A DNA stretch of 41,018 nucleotides from assembly GCA_026390655.1 (NCBI GenBank), contig JAPLFN010000106.1, forward strand, positions 20,272-61,289, written 5' to 3'. The notes below the pieces were generated by a model. The model worked only from the letters and a program-made list of their open reading frames with translations, ran no database searches and had not been told where the DNA came from. Positions 24,859-32,927 of the stretch are shown here, piece by piece; positions within the stretch are counted from its first letter, which is position 1, and each line of letters starts with the position of its first letter. The translations under genes were made by a program, and so were the position numbers. This DNA comes from Candidatus Kapaibacterium sp. (GTDB lineage Bacteria > Bacteroidota > Ignavibacteria > Kapaibacteriales > Kapaibacteriaceae).

Positions 24859-25623
24859 ATGAACCGCCATCTATATCTAATCGTTGTAGCCATTACTACT
24901 TGTCTAGCGGTCTCGGCAGAAGCGCAGGTTCGCTTCCGCGTTGCTACGGGTCTTTCCACAGATTGGATCACAAACGATAACCCTGCTGTCTATCGTATCG
25001 CTGGTGGAGAGGATACCTCTAGCACAACAAATACGTTTGGGGGCGCATTCGACGGCGCACAAATCGGTTGGGGCTTTCGCGCGTACGCTGACCTTGACAA
25101 GCAGAAGAAATTTCGTATTCCAATCGGTGTTGATTATTACTCCTATAAGGGTACCCAGGCGATCAACGGAAACCTCTATAAGTTGCGGGTAACCCACGAA
25201 AATGTGCTTTGGACAGCCCTAACGGGTTTTGAATGGTCTTTTGTGGAGTTCCCCTGGGCGTTCGCAAGGGCATATGTAGGTGTAGAGGCACGTCTTCTTA
25301 ATGTAGGCGACAACACGATCACATCCACAGGTACTACGATCGTCAACGGCGAGGCGATCACAAACACAAGAGTAACGAACGGTAAACCATCGGCGTGGCG
25401 TCTTGGAGCCCTTGCTAGGCTTGGAATCGAAGGCGAGATTTACTACCCGGTCTTTGTGAACACAAGTGTTGGCTGGGGTGGAATGAATTTTATCGGTAGA
25501 GACACACGGCCAACGTCTGAAGGTGGGCGTGGAGAGCTTCTTACACCAACGTCGCTCAATGAATCAGGTGAGGGCATACTTTACCACATGAGCTTCACGT
25601 TCATGATCCAAGTGCGTCTCTAG
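24859..25623 (+). CDS. Small outer-membrane beta-barrel-like protein
   Basis: Read from ATG 24859 (254 aa), with signal peptide MNRHLYLIVVAITTCLAVSAEA. The mature part alternates polar and hydrophobic residues with many aromatics, as in a small barrel: QIGWGFRAYADLD, FRIPIGVDYYSYKG, WTALTGFEWSFVEFPWAFARAYVGVEARLL, WRLGALARLGIEGEIYYPVFVNTSVGWGGMNF. It ends in a hydrophobic strand, YHMSFTFMIQVRL. It lies 29 bases after the glycosyltransferase in the same direction and ends 28 bases before a convergent gene. No family name can be given; an opacity/OmpW-like barrel is the closest description. Confidence 0.65.
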   Translation: MNRHLYLIVVAITTCLAVSAEAQVRFRVATGLSTDWITNDNPAVYRIAGGEDTSSTTNTFGGAFDGAQIGWGFRAYADLDKQKKFRIPIGVDYYSYKGTQAINGNLYKLRVTHENVLWTALTGFEWSFVEFPWAFARAYVGVEARLLNVGDNTITSTGTTIVNGEAITNTRVTNGKPSAWRLGALARLGIEGEIYYPVFVNTSVGWGGMNFIGRDTRPTSEGGRGELLTPTSLNESGEGILYHMSFTFMIQVRL

Positions 25624-25636
25624 CACAATGGGCATC

Positions 25637-25651
25637 GCGGTTGTCTACCGC
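25637..25651. terminator. Short hairpin between convergent genes
   Basis: GCGGT / ACCGC with a 5-base loop fills the 28-base gap between the convergent stops of the outer-membrane protein and the GT2 gene. The stem is only 5 bp and has no T-run on either strand, so its role as a bidirectional terminator is weakly supported. Confidence 0.3.
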
Positions 25652-26653
25652 CTACTTGTAAAATGTCTCCTCAAAAGCCCCTTGCTCCGGTCTGTTGAGA
25701 ATGACTCGTAAGACGAGTCCCCGAATGAAGCCAGTGCCATAGCCGATGAGTTGCACATATGAAGCTGCAATACAGCTAACTCCGAGAAGGATGGAACGGT
25801 ATCGCACAAATCCTTGTAAGAAGAGAGCTAGGGTGTAGATGGCCAGCGGCACAAAGGTGGCCCATCCATAGGGTACAATGATTGTATCGACGAGTGCGAA
25901 CGCTAAGTACAGAGTAAAAGCAGTTGGGAAGAAGTGTGTGAGCTTCAACGTGCCATGATGACGTAGCGAAATATTGATCCGAGCGATGCCGCTGTTATGA
26001 ACCTGTTTGAAGAACTTTGAGAAGTCCGTCCTTCGCTTGTGGTAGACCCAGGCATCGGGGATGAGCTTAACATTGTAGCCCATAATGATCATGCGAATGC
26101 TAAACTCTACATCCTCGCCAAAACGCATTGTAGCGAAGCCATCCGTTGCATTGAAAACCGCGCGCGAAATTCCCATGTTGAACGAGCGAGGATGAAAAGC
26201 TCCTCCCACTCGTCGGGCCCCTCCCCTAATACCACCTGTTGTGAGAACAGAAGTCATTGCAAAGCTGATAGCCTTTTGTATCGGCGAGAATCGCTCGTGT
26301 TCCCGATCCGGTCCACCGAATGCATCTAAACCCAGAGATGACACGGAAAAGTCGACCACCTCAAGGTATTGAGAAGGCACCGTGCAATCAGAGTCAATAA
26401 ACAAGAAGTAGTCGCCCGAGGCACGGCGGCAGCCGTAATTTCTAGAGGGACCCGGTCCACTGTTCTCTTTGTAGTAATAATCGATCTGTAGCTTCGATCC
26501 AAACCGGGCACAGACCTCCTCGGCCCTCACGGAAGAGCCGTCCTCAACAACGATAACTTCGAAGTCGTTGAATGTTTGCTGAGCTAAACTCTCGAGGAGC
26601 TCACTGAGCTCGTCTGGCCGGTTAAATACGGCAATAACAATGGAGTACTTCAT
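25652..26653 (-). CDS. GT2 family glycosyltransferase with C-terminal membrane segments
   Basis: A 333-aa protein on the minus strand. The GT2 signature begins at once: YSIVIAVFNRPDELSELLESL, then VIVVEDGSS, ENSGPGPSRNYGCRRASGDY, the acidic metal-binding FIDSDCTVP (about 90-98), and the acceptor-side GEDVEFSIRMIIMGY, where ED is the likely catalytic base. From about residue 235 to 320 come two or three hydrophobic segments (FFPTAFTLYLAFALVDTIIV, WATFVPLAIYTLALFL, ILLGVSCIAASYVQLIGYGTGF). It likely adds sugars to a surface glycan at the inner membrane; donor unknown. It is divergent from the methyltransferase operon across 49 bases and has no Shine-Dalgarno sequence, but a TATCTTTG box lies 10 bases upstream of the ATG. 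Confidence 0.88.
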   Translation of the reverse strand: MKYSIVIAVFNRPDELSELLESLAQQTFNDFEVIVVEDGSSVRAEEVCARFGSKLQIDYYYKENSGPGPSRNYGCRRASGDYFLFIDSDCTVPSQYLEVVDFSVSSLGLDAFGGPDREHERFSPIQKAISFAMTSVLTTGGIRGGARRVGGAFHPRSFNMGISRAVFNATDGFATMRFGEDVEFSIRMIIMGYNVKLIPDAWVYHKRRTDFSKFFKQVHNSGIARINISLRHHGTLKLTHFFPTAFTLYLAFALVDTIIVPYGWATFVPLAIYTLALFLQGFVRYRSILLGVSCIAASYVQLIGYGTGFIRGLVLRVILNRPEQGAFEETFYK

Positions 26654-26663
26654 AAAGGGTGTG

Positions 26664-26671
26664 CAAAGATA
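26664..26671 (-). promoter_or_regulatory. -7 box (TATCTTTG) for the minus-strand GT2 gene
   Basis: On the minus strand the sequence reads TATCTTTG, a perfect TAnnTTTG, ending 10 bases before the GT2 ATG at 26653. No TTTG or TTG is seen 19-21 bases further up, so only one box is supported. Confidence 0.5.
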
Positions 26672-26687
26672 CGGTCGCGCTCGGTGC

Positions 26688-26695
26688 TATCTTTG
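26688..26695 (+). promoter_or_regulatory. -7 box (TATCTTTG) for the methyltransferase operon
   Basis: TATCTTTG, identical to the box on the other strand and inverted relative to it across 16 bases. It ends 7 bases before ATG 26703, so transcription would start at or close to the start codon. No Shine-Dalgarno sequence is present and no -33 box is visible. Confidence 0.5.
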
Positions 26696-26702
26696 ACGTT
26701 CC

Positions 26703-27530
26703 ATGAGCCCCATACATCATGATCTCGCCAGCCGAGCCTCAGCGCTCGATCTCCACCCGCGCACGTCTCGCAACGTGCGTATGCAATACCGCTTGGCGGT
26801 TCACACGCTCATCCCGTGGCTGACCAAGCTGGGACTCATGCGCGATAATGCGGCAGTCTGTGAGATCGGCTGTGCGGAGGGTGGTGTTTTGGCTGCTTTT
26901 GCCGAACGGAGTGCGTCGTTTGCGCTGGGCACGGACATTCAAGGGGCTCTCCTGACGCAGATCAGTGCACCATTGTGGCAAAGACTAGGCTTGCCAATGG
27001 AGTTTACTCAGCACGATGTGATCTACGAAGACATTCCAGGCGAATGGCAACGTCGATTTGATCTCGTAATTCTTCGTGACGTTATTGAACACCTCGACGA
27101 CCCCATGATCGCTCTTCGCAATATCACACGGTTGTTGAAACCAGGTGGCGCAGTGATAGTGACGTTCCCTCCGTACACATCACCCTTTGGTGGTCACCAG
27201 CAACTCATGAGCACGCCTGCGGGAGGTATTCCGTTTCTTCATCTGCTTCCTTGGAAGATCTTCAGCGGCTTTGTGCGTAAAGGCGACCCAGTGAACCAAG
27301 AAGAGATCGAGCGCCTACACCAAATACGGTGCTCAGCAAAAGGTGTCATACAAGCTGCCCTGGCCGCCGGATTGATTGTACGTGATGAACGGTACTTTGC
27401 GCTTCGGCCCGTGTTTCGCTGGAAGTATGAGATGCCTATTCCAAGCTTTGAGATTACCTCGTTGAAGATGCTTCCATTCGTACGCTCGCTCGCGATGGAA
27501 GCTGCATTTGTCCTGCAACTGCCTGCATGA
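26703..27530 (+). CDS. Class I SAM-dependent methyltransferase
   Basis: A 275-aa protein. The Rossmann SAM-binding motif I is CEIGCAEGGVLAAF (about 58-71), followed by LGTDIQ (motif II acidic residue) and the post-I/motif IV region FDLVILRDVIEHLDDPMIALRNITRLLKPGGAVIVTFPPY, which is characteristic of Methyltransf_11/23 families. It likely methylates a small molecule or a glycan/lipid precursor, given the glycosyltransferases on both sides; the substrate cannot be read from sequence. Its stop overlaps the GT4 start by four bases (ATGA), so the two are translationally coupled. No signal peptide; cytoplasmic. Confidence 0.85.
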   Translation: MSPIHHDLASRASALDLHPRTSRNVRMQYRLAVHTLIPWLTKLGLMRDNAAVCEIGCAEGGVLAAFAERSASFALGTDIQGALLTQISAPLWQRLGLPMEFTQHDVIYEDIPGEWQRRFDLVILRDVIEHLDDPMIALRNITRLLKPGGAVIVTFPPYTSPFGGHQQLMSTPAGGIPFLHLLPWKIFSGFVRKGDPVNQEEIERLHQIRCSAKGVIQAALAAGLIVRDERYFALRPVFRWKYEMPIPSFEITSLKMLPFVRSLAMEAAFVLQLPA

Positions 27531-28840
27531 AGTCCGTCCTCGTTATCGCCTATCACTTTCCGCCGGGAGGCGGGCCCGGTGTTCAACGCGTTTTAAAGCA
27601 CGTTACCTACCTACGCGAAGCGGGTTGGAATCCTATCGTCTTAACTGTTGAGAATGGAGACTTCCCTGCACGTGACGAATCACTTCTTGCGAAGATCCCA
27701 TCAGATGTGTCAGTGATCCGAGTGCCGATCTTAGAACCATATCAACTGTATCGTCGGTTCATGGGAAGCAAGGGGACTGCGATTGACGTCAATGTCAACA
27801 AATCTGCATCAGAGAGAAAAGGATGGAAAGAGAAACTTGCTGAGTGGATCCGAGCTACCTTCTTCATTCCAGACGCTCGTGTTGCGTGGCTTCTGACCGC
27901 TGTCAAGAAAGGCCTGGAGCTCGTGAAAGACCACGACATACAGGCAATCTACAGTTCGTCTCCTCCATATACCTGTGCGCTTATCGCTAGGAAGATCAAG
28001 CAACGCACCGGGCTTCCATGGGTAGCGGGTTTTCGAGATCCGTGGACGGAGTTTCTCACAACCCCCGATCGTTGGTTCTTGCCAGCTATGATCGACAAAT
28101 CGTTAGAACGATCTGTATTCGCCGAAGCCGATCTCATTGAATGTGCGTGGGTAGGTATCATTGATGACGCGATACGGAAGTATCCAAAACTTGACCGAAC
28201 CAAATTTCGACACGTCCCGAATGGATTTGACGCCTCCGACTTCCCATCTGTTGCATACGTACGAAACGATCGCTTCACAATTACGTATACAGGTTCAATG
28301 TACGGACGTAGGACGCCAAAGGCATTTCTTGATGCTCTCGACATGTTGGCGGAGAGAGGCGTGATAGCACCGCCCGACATTTGCGTGCGATTTGTGGGGC
28401 GCTTTGGCGACGAGGTTCTCACGATGCTTCGTGCCTCGAGATTCGCCCCCTCAATCGAGATCGTTGGCTATGTTCCTCATGAAGAAAGCATCGGCTTTGT
28501 GATGTCAAGTGAGGCCTCTCTGCTTATAGTGGATGACGCAAAGGAGAGCGCTGAGATCGTGCCCGGCAAGGTTTATGAATATCTCGGAATCGGTCGCCCG
28601 ATCATCGCACTCGCACCGCGGAATAGTGCAATAGAGGCCCTTTTGATAGAAACAAAAGCGGGTCTGAGTGCATCACAAAGTGACGTGAATGGCATAGCCG
28701 AGATCCTCGGCATGTTTTTTGATCGATGGAAACGGGGCGAGCAAATCATGCAACCGTTTGCGCGTGAGATCGTCAAGTATGAGCGTCGCGAGGCGGCGCA
28801 CCAACTAGCTTCAATGTTAAACGAATTGCAACGACCATGA
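27527..28840 (+). CDS. GT4-family (GT-B fold) glycosyltransferase
   Basis: A 437-aa protein. The N-terminal Rossmann half starts with LVIAYHFPPGGGPGVQRVLKHVTYL, the usual opening of WbuB-like GT4 enzymes, and contains IYSSSPPYTCALIARKI and WVAGFRDPWTEF. The C-terminal half contains RFTITYTGSMYGRRTP and the nucleotide-sugar site with the family's E-x7-E type motif, ESAEIVPGKVYEYLGIGRPII (quoted in part). It is a retaining, soluble or peripheral enzyme expected to extend a polysaccharide or glycolipid. It overlaps the methyltransferase upstream and the small membrane protein downstream by four bases each (ATGA), so these three form one coupled operon. Confidence 0.9.
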   Translation: MKSVLVIAYHFPPGGGPGVQRVLKHVTYLREAGWNPIVLTVENGDFPARDESLLAKIPSDVSVIRVPILEPYQLYRRFMGSKGTAIDVNVNKSASERKGWKEKLAEWIRATFFIPDARVAWLLTAVKKGLELVKDHDIQAIYSSSPPYTCALIARKIKQRTGLPWVAGFRDPWTEFLTTPDRWFLPAMIDKSLERSVFAEADLIECAWVGIIDDAIRKYPKLDRTKFRHVPNGFDASDFPSVAYVRNDRFTITYTGSMYGRRTPKAFLDALDMLAERGVIAPPDICVRFVGRFGDEVLTMLRASRFAPSIEIVGYVPHEESIGFVMSSEASLLIVDDAKESAEIVPGKVYEYLGIGRPIIALAPRNSAIEALLIETKAGLSASQSDVNGIAEILGMFFDRWKRGEQIMQPFAREIVKYERREAAHQLASMLNELQRP

Positions 28841-29019
28841 ATTTCAAAAAGATACTCGCTATTATTCTCGCGCTGGCGATCGGCTACTTTGTTTTGAAGG
28901 TGGCATGGTGGCTGATCAGGAATGTTTTCTCACTTGCGCTCGATCTTATAGGTCTTATACTCATTGTGATGATAGCTGCTCCTATCTACATTATCATCCG
29001 CAAAAAGCTTCTATCATAA
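28837..29019 (+). CDS. Small membrane protein (60 aa)
   Basis: A 60-residue protein that is nearly all hydrophobic: ILAIILALAIGYFVLKVAWWLI and SLALDLIGLILIVMIAAPIYII, two membrane helices with a basic tail (RKKLLS). The ATGA overlap with the GT4 gene and the tight 3-base gap to the next gene argue that it is translated. No family is recognised; it may be an accessory subunit of the glycan machinery or of the envelope. Confidence 0.65.
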   Translation: MNFKKILAIILALAIGYFVLKVAWWLIRNVFSLALDLIGLILIVMIAAPIYIIIRKKLLS

Positions 29020-29022
29020 GTA

Positions 29023-30303
29023 ATGCTAAAGAAGCCACTTACTATAGCGTTCTTGTTACTCAGTGCCGTGTCTGTGCAGGCACAGTATTACAATCCGCTT
29101 GCTGTTGATCTCACGCGTGCTATTCTCAAGGATCTTTTTGAGAGTAACGCTGTTCCGTATATACAGCCGATGGTGAACACGATCAATGCCACCTCCAATG
29201 CACGATTTTATGACCGGGCCTATGTTCCAAGATCGGTTGACAGACCATATGTACGTGTGAGCGTAAATGGGATGGTGGGATATATCAATGAAGATCAACG
29301 GTGGTATACACCACGGATCGACCTTGGACCGCGCGTGAATGTCGTCGTAGAATTAGCGAAGTACGGGAAGATCGTGATCGGACAGAGCGGTCCCACATAT
29401 GAGATCGGGCCTCTCTACTCTGACACGCTAGGACTTGCTACAATGTTGGTGCAGGAACTCTTTCGTGACGCACAGGACAGTGGCTACATTGTTGTTCCTG
29501 ATAGTGCAGCAACGCTATTTGGATACAGGCCAAACAACAAGGTTCTTCTTCCAACTAATCAACAGTTGTTGACCGTTCTGCACAATAGACCCGAATACAA
29601 GCTGCTCGATAGCGCAGGAAAGGCGGGTCTTGACGCACTCTTGACAAACGTGAATCTGGTTGGGTTTTTAACGCTGCCTCCTGGCGTTAACATGACGAAG
29701 ATCATCGCTGCGGTTCCCCAGATCGAAATCGGATCCTTCTACGGAACAGAGTTACTCATTCGCTATTTGCCTCCGGTGGAGTTCGATCCCAATGTGGGCA
29801 AGTTTTCGTTCTGGGGGATCGGCATTAAGCATAGTCTCTCACAGTATTTCCCTGAGCGCTGGTTTGATCTTGCCATACAAGGGGTCTATCAGGGTACGTG
29901 GCTTCGAAACACCGTTGGATTCACGGAGTCCAAACTGGATGCCGATGCTACGATATTCAGCGGCAACATTCATGCTAGTAAGAACCTGTGGGAGATGCTC
30001 GACATCTATACGGGAATCTCACTTGAGAAGATTTCCGTCACAAGCACGTATACGTACGTGTTGCCCCAGGAGACTCAGATTGAGCTTGGACTTTTGCCGA
30101 AACCGCCAGTGGGTGAGCCGGCTGTGCCTACTCCGGAACAGCCCGGCGATCAGAAACCGCAGACATCAATCGTAACGGCACAGAATACCAACGTAAAGTG
30201 GACCATCGGTGCATCATTTGCATATGGGCCAATGCGCATCGCTCTCGATTATAGCGTGAGCACGTTCAACATCTTCTCAGCCGGACTGTCATACACGTTC
30301 TAG
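29023..30303 (+). CDS. Outer-membrane beta-barrel-like protein, DUF6588-type
   Basis: A 426-aa protein with signal peptide MLKKPLTIAFLLLSAVSVQAQ. Towards the C-terminus it shows alternating strands (FSFWGIGIKHSLSQYFPERWFDLAIQGVYQGTW, WTIGASFAYGPMRIALDYSVSTFNIFSAGLSYTF) ending in a terminal aromatic F, as outer-membrane barrels do. The GIGIKHSLSQYFP stretch recalls a Bacteroidota family I know as DUF6588, from memory and not searched. A proline-rich loop (KPPVGEPAVPTPEQPGDQKP) sits near residues 365-385. It follows the small membrane protein by 3 bases. Its TAG stop shares bases with the convergent mutY stop (CTAG). Function unknown. Confidence 0.65.
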   Translation: MLKKPLTIAFLLLSAVSVQAQYYNPLAVDLTRAILKDLFESNAVPYIQPMVNTINATSNARFYDRAYVPRSVDRPYVRVSVNGMVGYINEDQRWYTPRIDLGPRVNVVVELAKYGKIVIGQSGPTYEIGPLYSDTLGLATMLVQELFRDAQDSGYIVVPDSAATLFGYRPNNKVLLPTNQQLLTVLHNRPEYKLLDSAGKAGLDALLTNVNLVGFLTLPPGVNMTKIIAAVPQIEIGSFYGTELLIRYLPPVEFDPNVGKFSFWGIGIKHSLSQYFPERWFDLAIQGVYQGTWLRNTVGFTESKLDADATIFSGNIHASKNLWEMLDIYTGISLEKISVTSTYTYVLPQETQIELGLLPKPPVGEPAVPTPEQPGDQKPQTSIVTAQNTNVKWTIGASFAYGPMRIALDYSVSTFNIFSAGLSYTF

Positions 30304-31187
30304 TCGGCTAGACGCACACCCTTAGATGTTCCCACGATAAGTCCATCAGACGTAAGTCGCTGAAGAGTCTGTTGATACCACTCATGCTCGCTCCTCTGCA
30401 AGGGGCTTCCAGCGGCAAGGGTAAACAGCTTGGAAATACTCGTATACGATCGACCATCTATCTTTCTCAACACCTCAATGAACCTGCCGCGCCAGATTCG
30501 CTGAGGCTCGCCACGAAATGTTGGTTCGGTTCTTCGCGGACGTGTCATTGGAATGAGCATATCATGTGAAGGGCATTGTTCGGCAAGTGGGCAGACTCCA
30601 CACTTGGGTGCCCGTGCAGTGCATATAGTTGCGCCAAGATCCATAACCGCATGATGCCAGGCGGACGCATTGCGCGCGGGGATAAGCTGCTCGGCAAAAG
30701 GAATCAGCGTTTCGTCAAGTTCCAGATCAAGTGTCGTTTTCTGCCGAGCGAGTATCCGGGAGTACACTCTCCGCACATTTACATCAAGCACTACAACACG
30801 TTTATTGAACGCAAAGCACATGATCGCAGCAGAAGTATACGGACCAACACCGGGGAGGGCGCGCAGAAGCCCCATTTCGCAAGGAACCACCCCTCCATGT
30901 AGTTCTACGATAGATCGTGCGGCGTCTCGAAGACGCAGCGCACGTGAGTTGTATCCCATGCCCTGCCATTGTCGAATAACGTCGGCATTGCTTGCCCGAG
31001 CAAGATCCTGAATAGTTGGAAAGACTGCAAGGAACCGAGGGAGCGCCTCCGCTACTCGAGATGTCTGCGTCTGCTGAAGCATCGTCTCAGACACCAGCAC
31101 AACGTACGGATCCGTATCGGCCGTTCGCCACGGAAAGTCCCGAGAGTTTTTCCGATACCATCGAAGAAGCGAACGTGAATAATCCAT
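30300..31187 (-). CDS. mutY: A/G-specific adenine DNA glycosylase, short C-terminal form
   Basis: A 295-aa protein on the minus strand. Helix-hairpin-helix LRALPGVGPYTSAAI (109-122), catalytic E34 in VSETMLQQTQ, D135 in LDVNVRRVYSRI, and a C-x6-C-x2-C-x5-C iron-sulphur cluster (C189, C196, C199, C205) identify MutY, which removes adenine paired with 8-oxoguanine. E. coli MutY is about 350 aa with a NUDIX-like C-terminal domain. Here only about 85 residues follow the cluster and they look like a small helical or winged module (RSYTSISKLFTLAAG ... WYQQTLQRLTSDGLIV), so the standard 8-oxoG-recognition domain seems replaced or lost. It is divergent from cdd across 15 bases and convergent with the upstream barrel gene, sharing CTAG. 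Confidence 0.9.
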   Translation of the reverse strand: MDYSRSLLRWYRKNSRDFPWRTADTDPYVVLVSETMLQQTQTSRVAEALPRFLAVFPTIQDLARASNADVIRQWQGMGYNSRALRLRDAARSIVELHGGVVPCEMGLLRALPGVGPYTSAAIMCFAFNKRVVVLDVNVRRVYSRILARQKTTLDLELDETLIPFAEQLIPARNASAWHHAVMDLGATICTARAPKCGVCPLAEQCPSHDMLIPMTRPRRTEPTFRGEPQRIWRGRFIEVLRKIDGRSYTSISKLFTLAAGSPLQRSEHEWYQQTLQRLTSDGLIVGTSKGVRLAD

Positions 31188-31202
31188 ACGTAGATTGGCA
31201 AA

Positions 31203-31613
31203 ATGAAAAGAGAGCTAGACCAAAAGATCATAGAAGAAGCCGTTGCTGCGGCACTGGCTGCAAGAACACATGCATATGCTCCGTACTCGGACTTTCTTGT
31301 AGGTGCCGCGGTGGTCGACACTGACGGTGGAGTCCATGTAGGCTGCAATGTAGAAAATGCAAGCTATGGACTCACCAATTGTGCTGAGCGAGCAGCTGTG
31401 GCTGCGGCTACGGTTGCCGGTAAGAGAGATCTCGATCTGTGCGTTGTTGTCACTGACGGGAAGAGCGCAGCATCGCCCTGTGGAGCATGTCGCCAGGTCC
31501 TCCATGAGTGCTCCCCCAATATGTTGATCCTCTGTACAACACCCGACAGGAACGACGTATGGTTTTCGCTCAATGACCTGCTTCCCAATGCCTTTGGTCC
31601 GAAGTCACTTTGA
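31203..31613 (+). CDS. cdd: Cytidine deaminase
   Basis: A 136-aa protein, the usual homotetrameric CDA length. The zinc site is C60 with catalytic E62 (TNCAERAAV) and C93/C96 (PCGACRQVL); substrate-binding FLVGAAV and GCNVENASYG are present. It converts cytidine and deoxycytidine to uridine and deoxyuridine in pyrimidine salvage. It is divergent from mutY with only 15 bases between start codons. A near -7 sequence (TAGATTGG) ends 4 bases before the ATG. Its TGA overlaps a possible TTG start of the transporter (TTGA). Confidence 0.95.
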   Translation: MKRELDQKIIEEAVAAALAARTHAYAPYSDFLVGAAVVDTDGGVHVGCNVENASYGLTNCAERAAVAAATVAGKRDLDLCVVVTDGKSAASPCGACRQVLHECSPNMLILCTTPDRNDVWFSLNDLLPNAFGPKSL

Positions 31614-31630
31614 CCTCACCTGTCCTCCCC

Positions 31631-32884
31631 ATGGTCCAACCCTCCAAAACATCTGACGTCTCCTCACGAATCTGGCTTACAGTGCTGGTTTGTGGGCTGG
31701 GGTATTTCGTGGATATCTACGATCTCATCCTCTTCTCCATTGTCCGCCCGGAATCTCTGAGAGCCATTGGTGTATTGCCCTCTCAGCTGCAGGATGCGAG
31801 CGAGATCATTCTCAATGCTCAAATGGTGGGGATGTTGTTAGGGGGCTTACTCTTTGGGGTTCTGGCTGATAGGCGCGGTAGACTTTCGGTCCTCCTCGGA
31901 AGTATCCTGATGTATTCGATAATGAACATCGCAAATGCGTTCGTGACCACAGTGCCGATGTACGCTGCCTTTCGGTTCCTCTCAGGTGTCGGCCTGGCCG
32001 GTGAACTGGGCGTTGCCATCACATTAGTCAGCGAAGTAATGCCCAAGCACTCTCGAGGCTATGGGACAACCATTGTAGCCTCTATGGGTATTCTAGGGGC
32101 CGTAGGAGCCTATGTGGTGCATCAGATGTCTGATTGGCGGGTAGCCTTCATCATAGGGGGCGTAATGGGCCTCTGCCTGCTTGTCATGCGCGTTCGGGTT
32201 CGAGAGTCAGGGATGTTTAATCGGATGGAAGACTCACCTGTGGCTCGCGGCAATATCCTCATGATCCTTAAAAAGCACCGACTGGGGACCTATCTGAGCA
32301 GCGTAGCGATTGGGGTGCCGATATGGTTTGTGATCGGTATCCTCGTAACATTCGCCCCGGAGTTCACAAAGGAGGGAGGGGGCTCCCTCGATGTTGTTGC
32401 CGGGCAAGCCGTAATGTGGGCCTATGTAGGATTGGCCTCTGGAGACCTTGTTAGTGGACTCCTAAGTCAGTTCCTTAAGAGCCGTAGACGCACGATCCTG
32501 GTCTTTCCCCTTATGACCACAGGTACCGTGGCATGGTATCTCTTTACCCCAGCCAAGAGCGCATACCTAACGTACCTACAAACTGCTGCGCTAGGTTTTT
32601 CCGCGGGATATTGGGCCGTCTTTGTGACAACGGCGGCCGAACAGTTTGGCACAAATCTGCGGGCCACAGTGGCCACTACGATTCCGAACGTTGTTCGGGG
32701 TGGGCTGATGCCTGCGTTGCTCATGTTTGCCGCGCTGCGAAAAAGTGACTCAATTTTGTTGACCGGTCAGCCGCTTGTCTCAGGCGCCATCATCGTTGGT
32801 TGCGTATCACTCATAATAGCCTTCGTTGGTCTCATCTTTATCAAAGAGACATACGGGAAAGAACTCGACTATCTCGAGCATTGA
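31631..32884 (+). CDS. MFS transporter (metabolite:H+ symporter-like)
   Basis: Reported from ATG 31631 (417 aa). The TTG at 31610, which overlaps the cdd stop as TTGA, is the alternative (424 aa); neither has a good ribosome site. Twelve hydrophobic segments are expected. The first loop has the MFS signature GLLFGVLADRRGRLSVLLGS (between helices 2 and 3). Other family marks are FRFLSGVGLAGELGVAITLVSEVMPKHSRG and the cytoplasmic RVRESGMF after helix 6. This fits the MHS/sugar-phosphate side of MFS. Coupling to cdd could suggest a nucleoside or related substrate, but that is only proximity. Inner membrane. Confidence 0.85.
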   Translation: MVQPSKTSDVSSRIWLTVLVCGLGYFVDIYDLILFSIVRPESLRAIGVLPSQLQDASEIILNAQMVGMLLGGLLFGVLADRRGRLSVLLGSILMYSIMNIANAFVTTVPMYAAFRFLSGVGLAGELGVAITLVSEVMPKHSRGYGTTIVASMGILGAVGAYVVHQMSDWRVAFIIGGVMGLCLLVMRVRVRESGMFNRMEDSPVARGNILMILKKHRLGTYLSSVAIGVPIWFVIGILVTFAPEFTKEGGGSLDVVAGQAVMWAYVGLASGDLVSGLLSQFLKSRRRTILVFPLMTTGTVAWYLFTPAKSAYLTYLQTAALGFSAGYWAVFVTTAAEQFGTNLRATVATTIPNVVRGGLMPALLMFAALRKSDSILLTGQPLVSGAIIVGCVSLIIAFVGLIFIKETYGKELDYLEH

Positions 32885-32915
32885 GCGCGTGTACCGTGGC
32901 GGACGGTGTAGGTGG

Positions 32916-32923
32916 TAACTTTG
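32916..32923 (+). promoter_or_regulatory. -7 box (TAACTTTG) just upstream of guaA
   Basis: TAACTTTG matches TAnnTTTG and ends 4 bases before the guaA ATG (32928). No usable Shine-Dalgarno sequence lies at a normal distance, so the transcript may start at or within a few bases of the ATG (leaderless). No -33 TTTG is found at the expected distance. Confidence 0.4.
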
Positions 32924-32927
32924 CACT

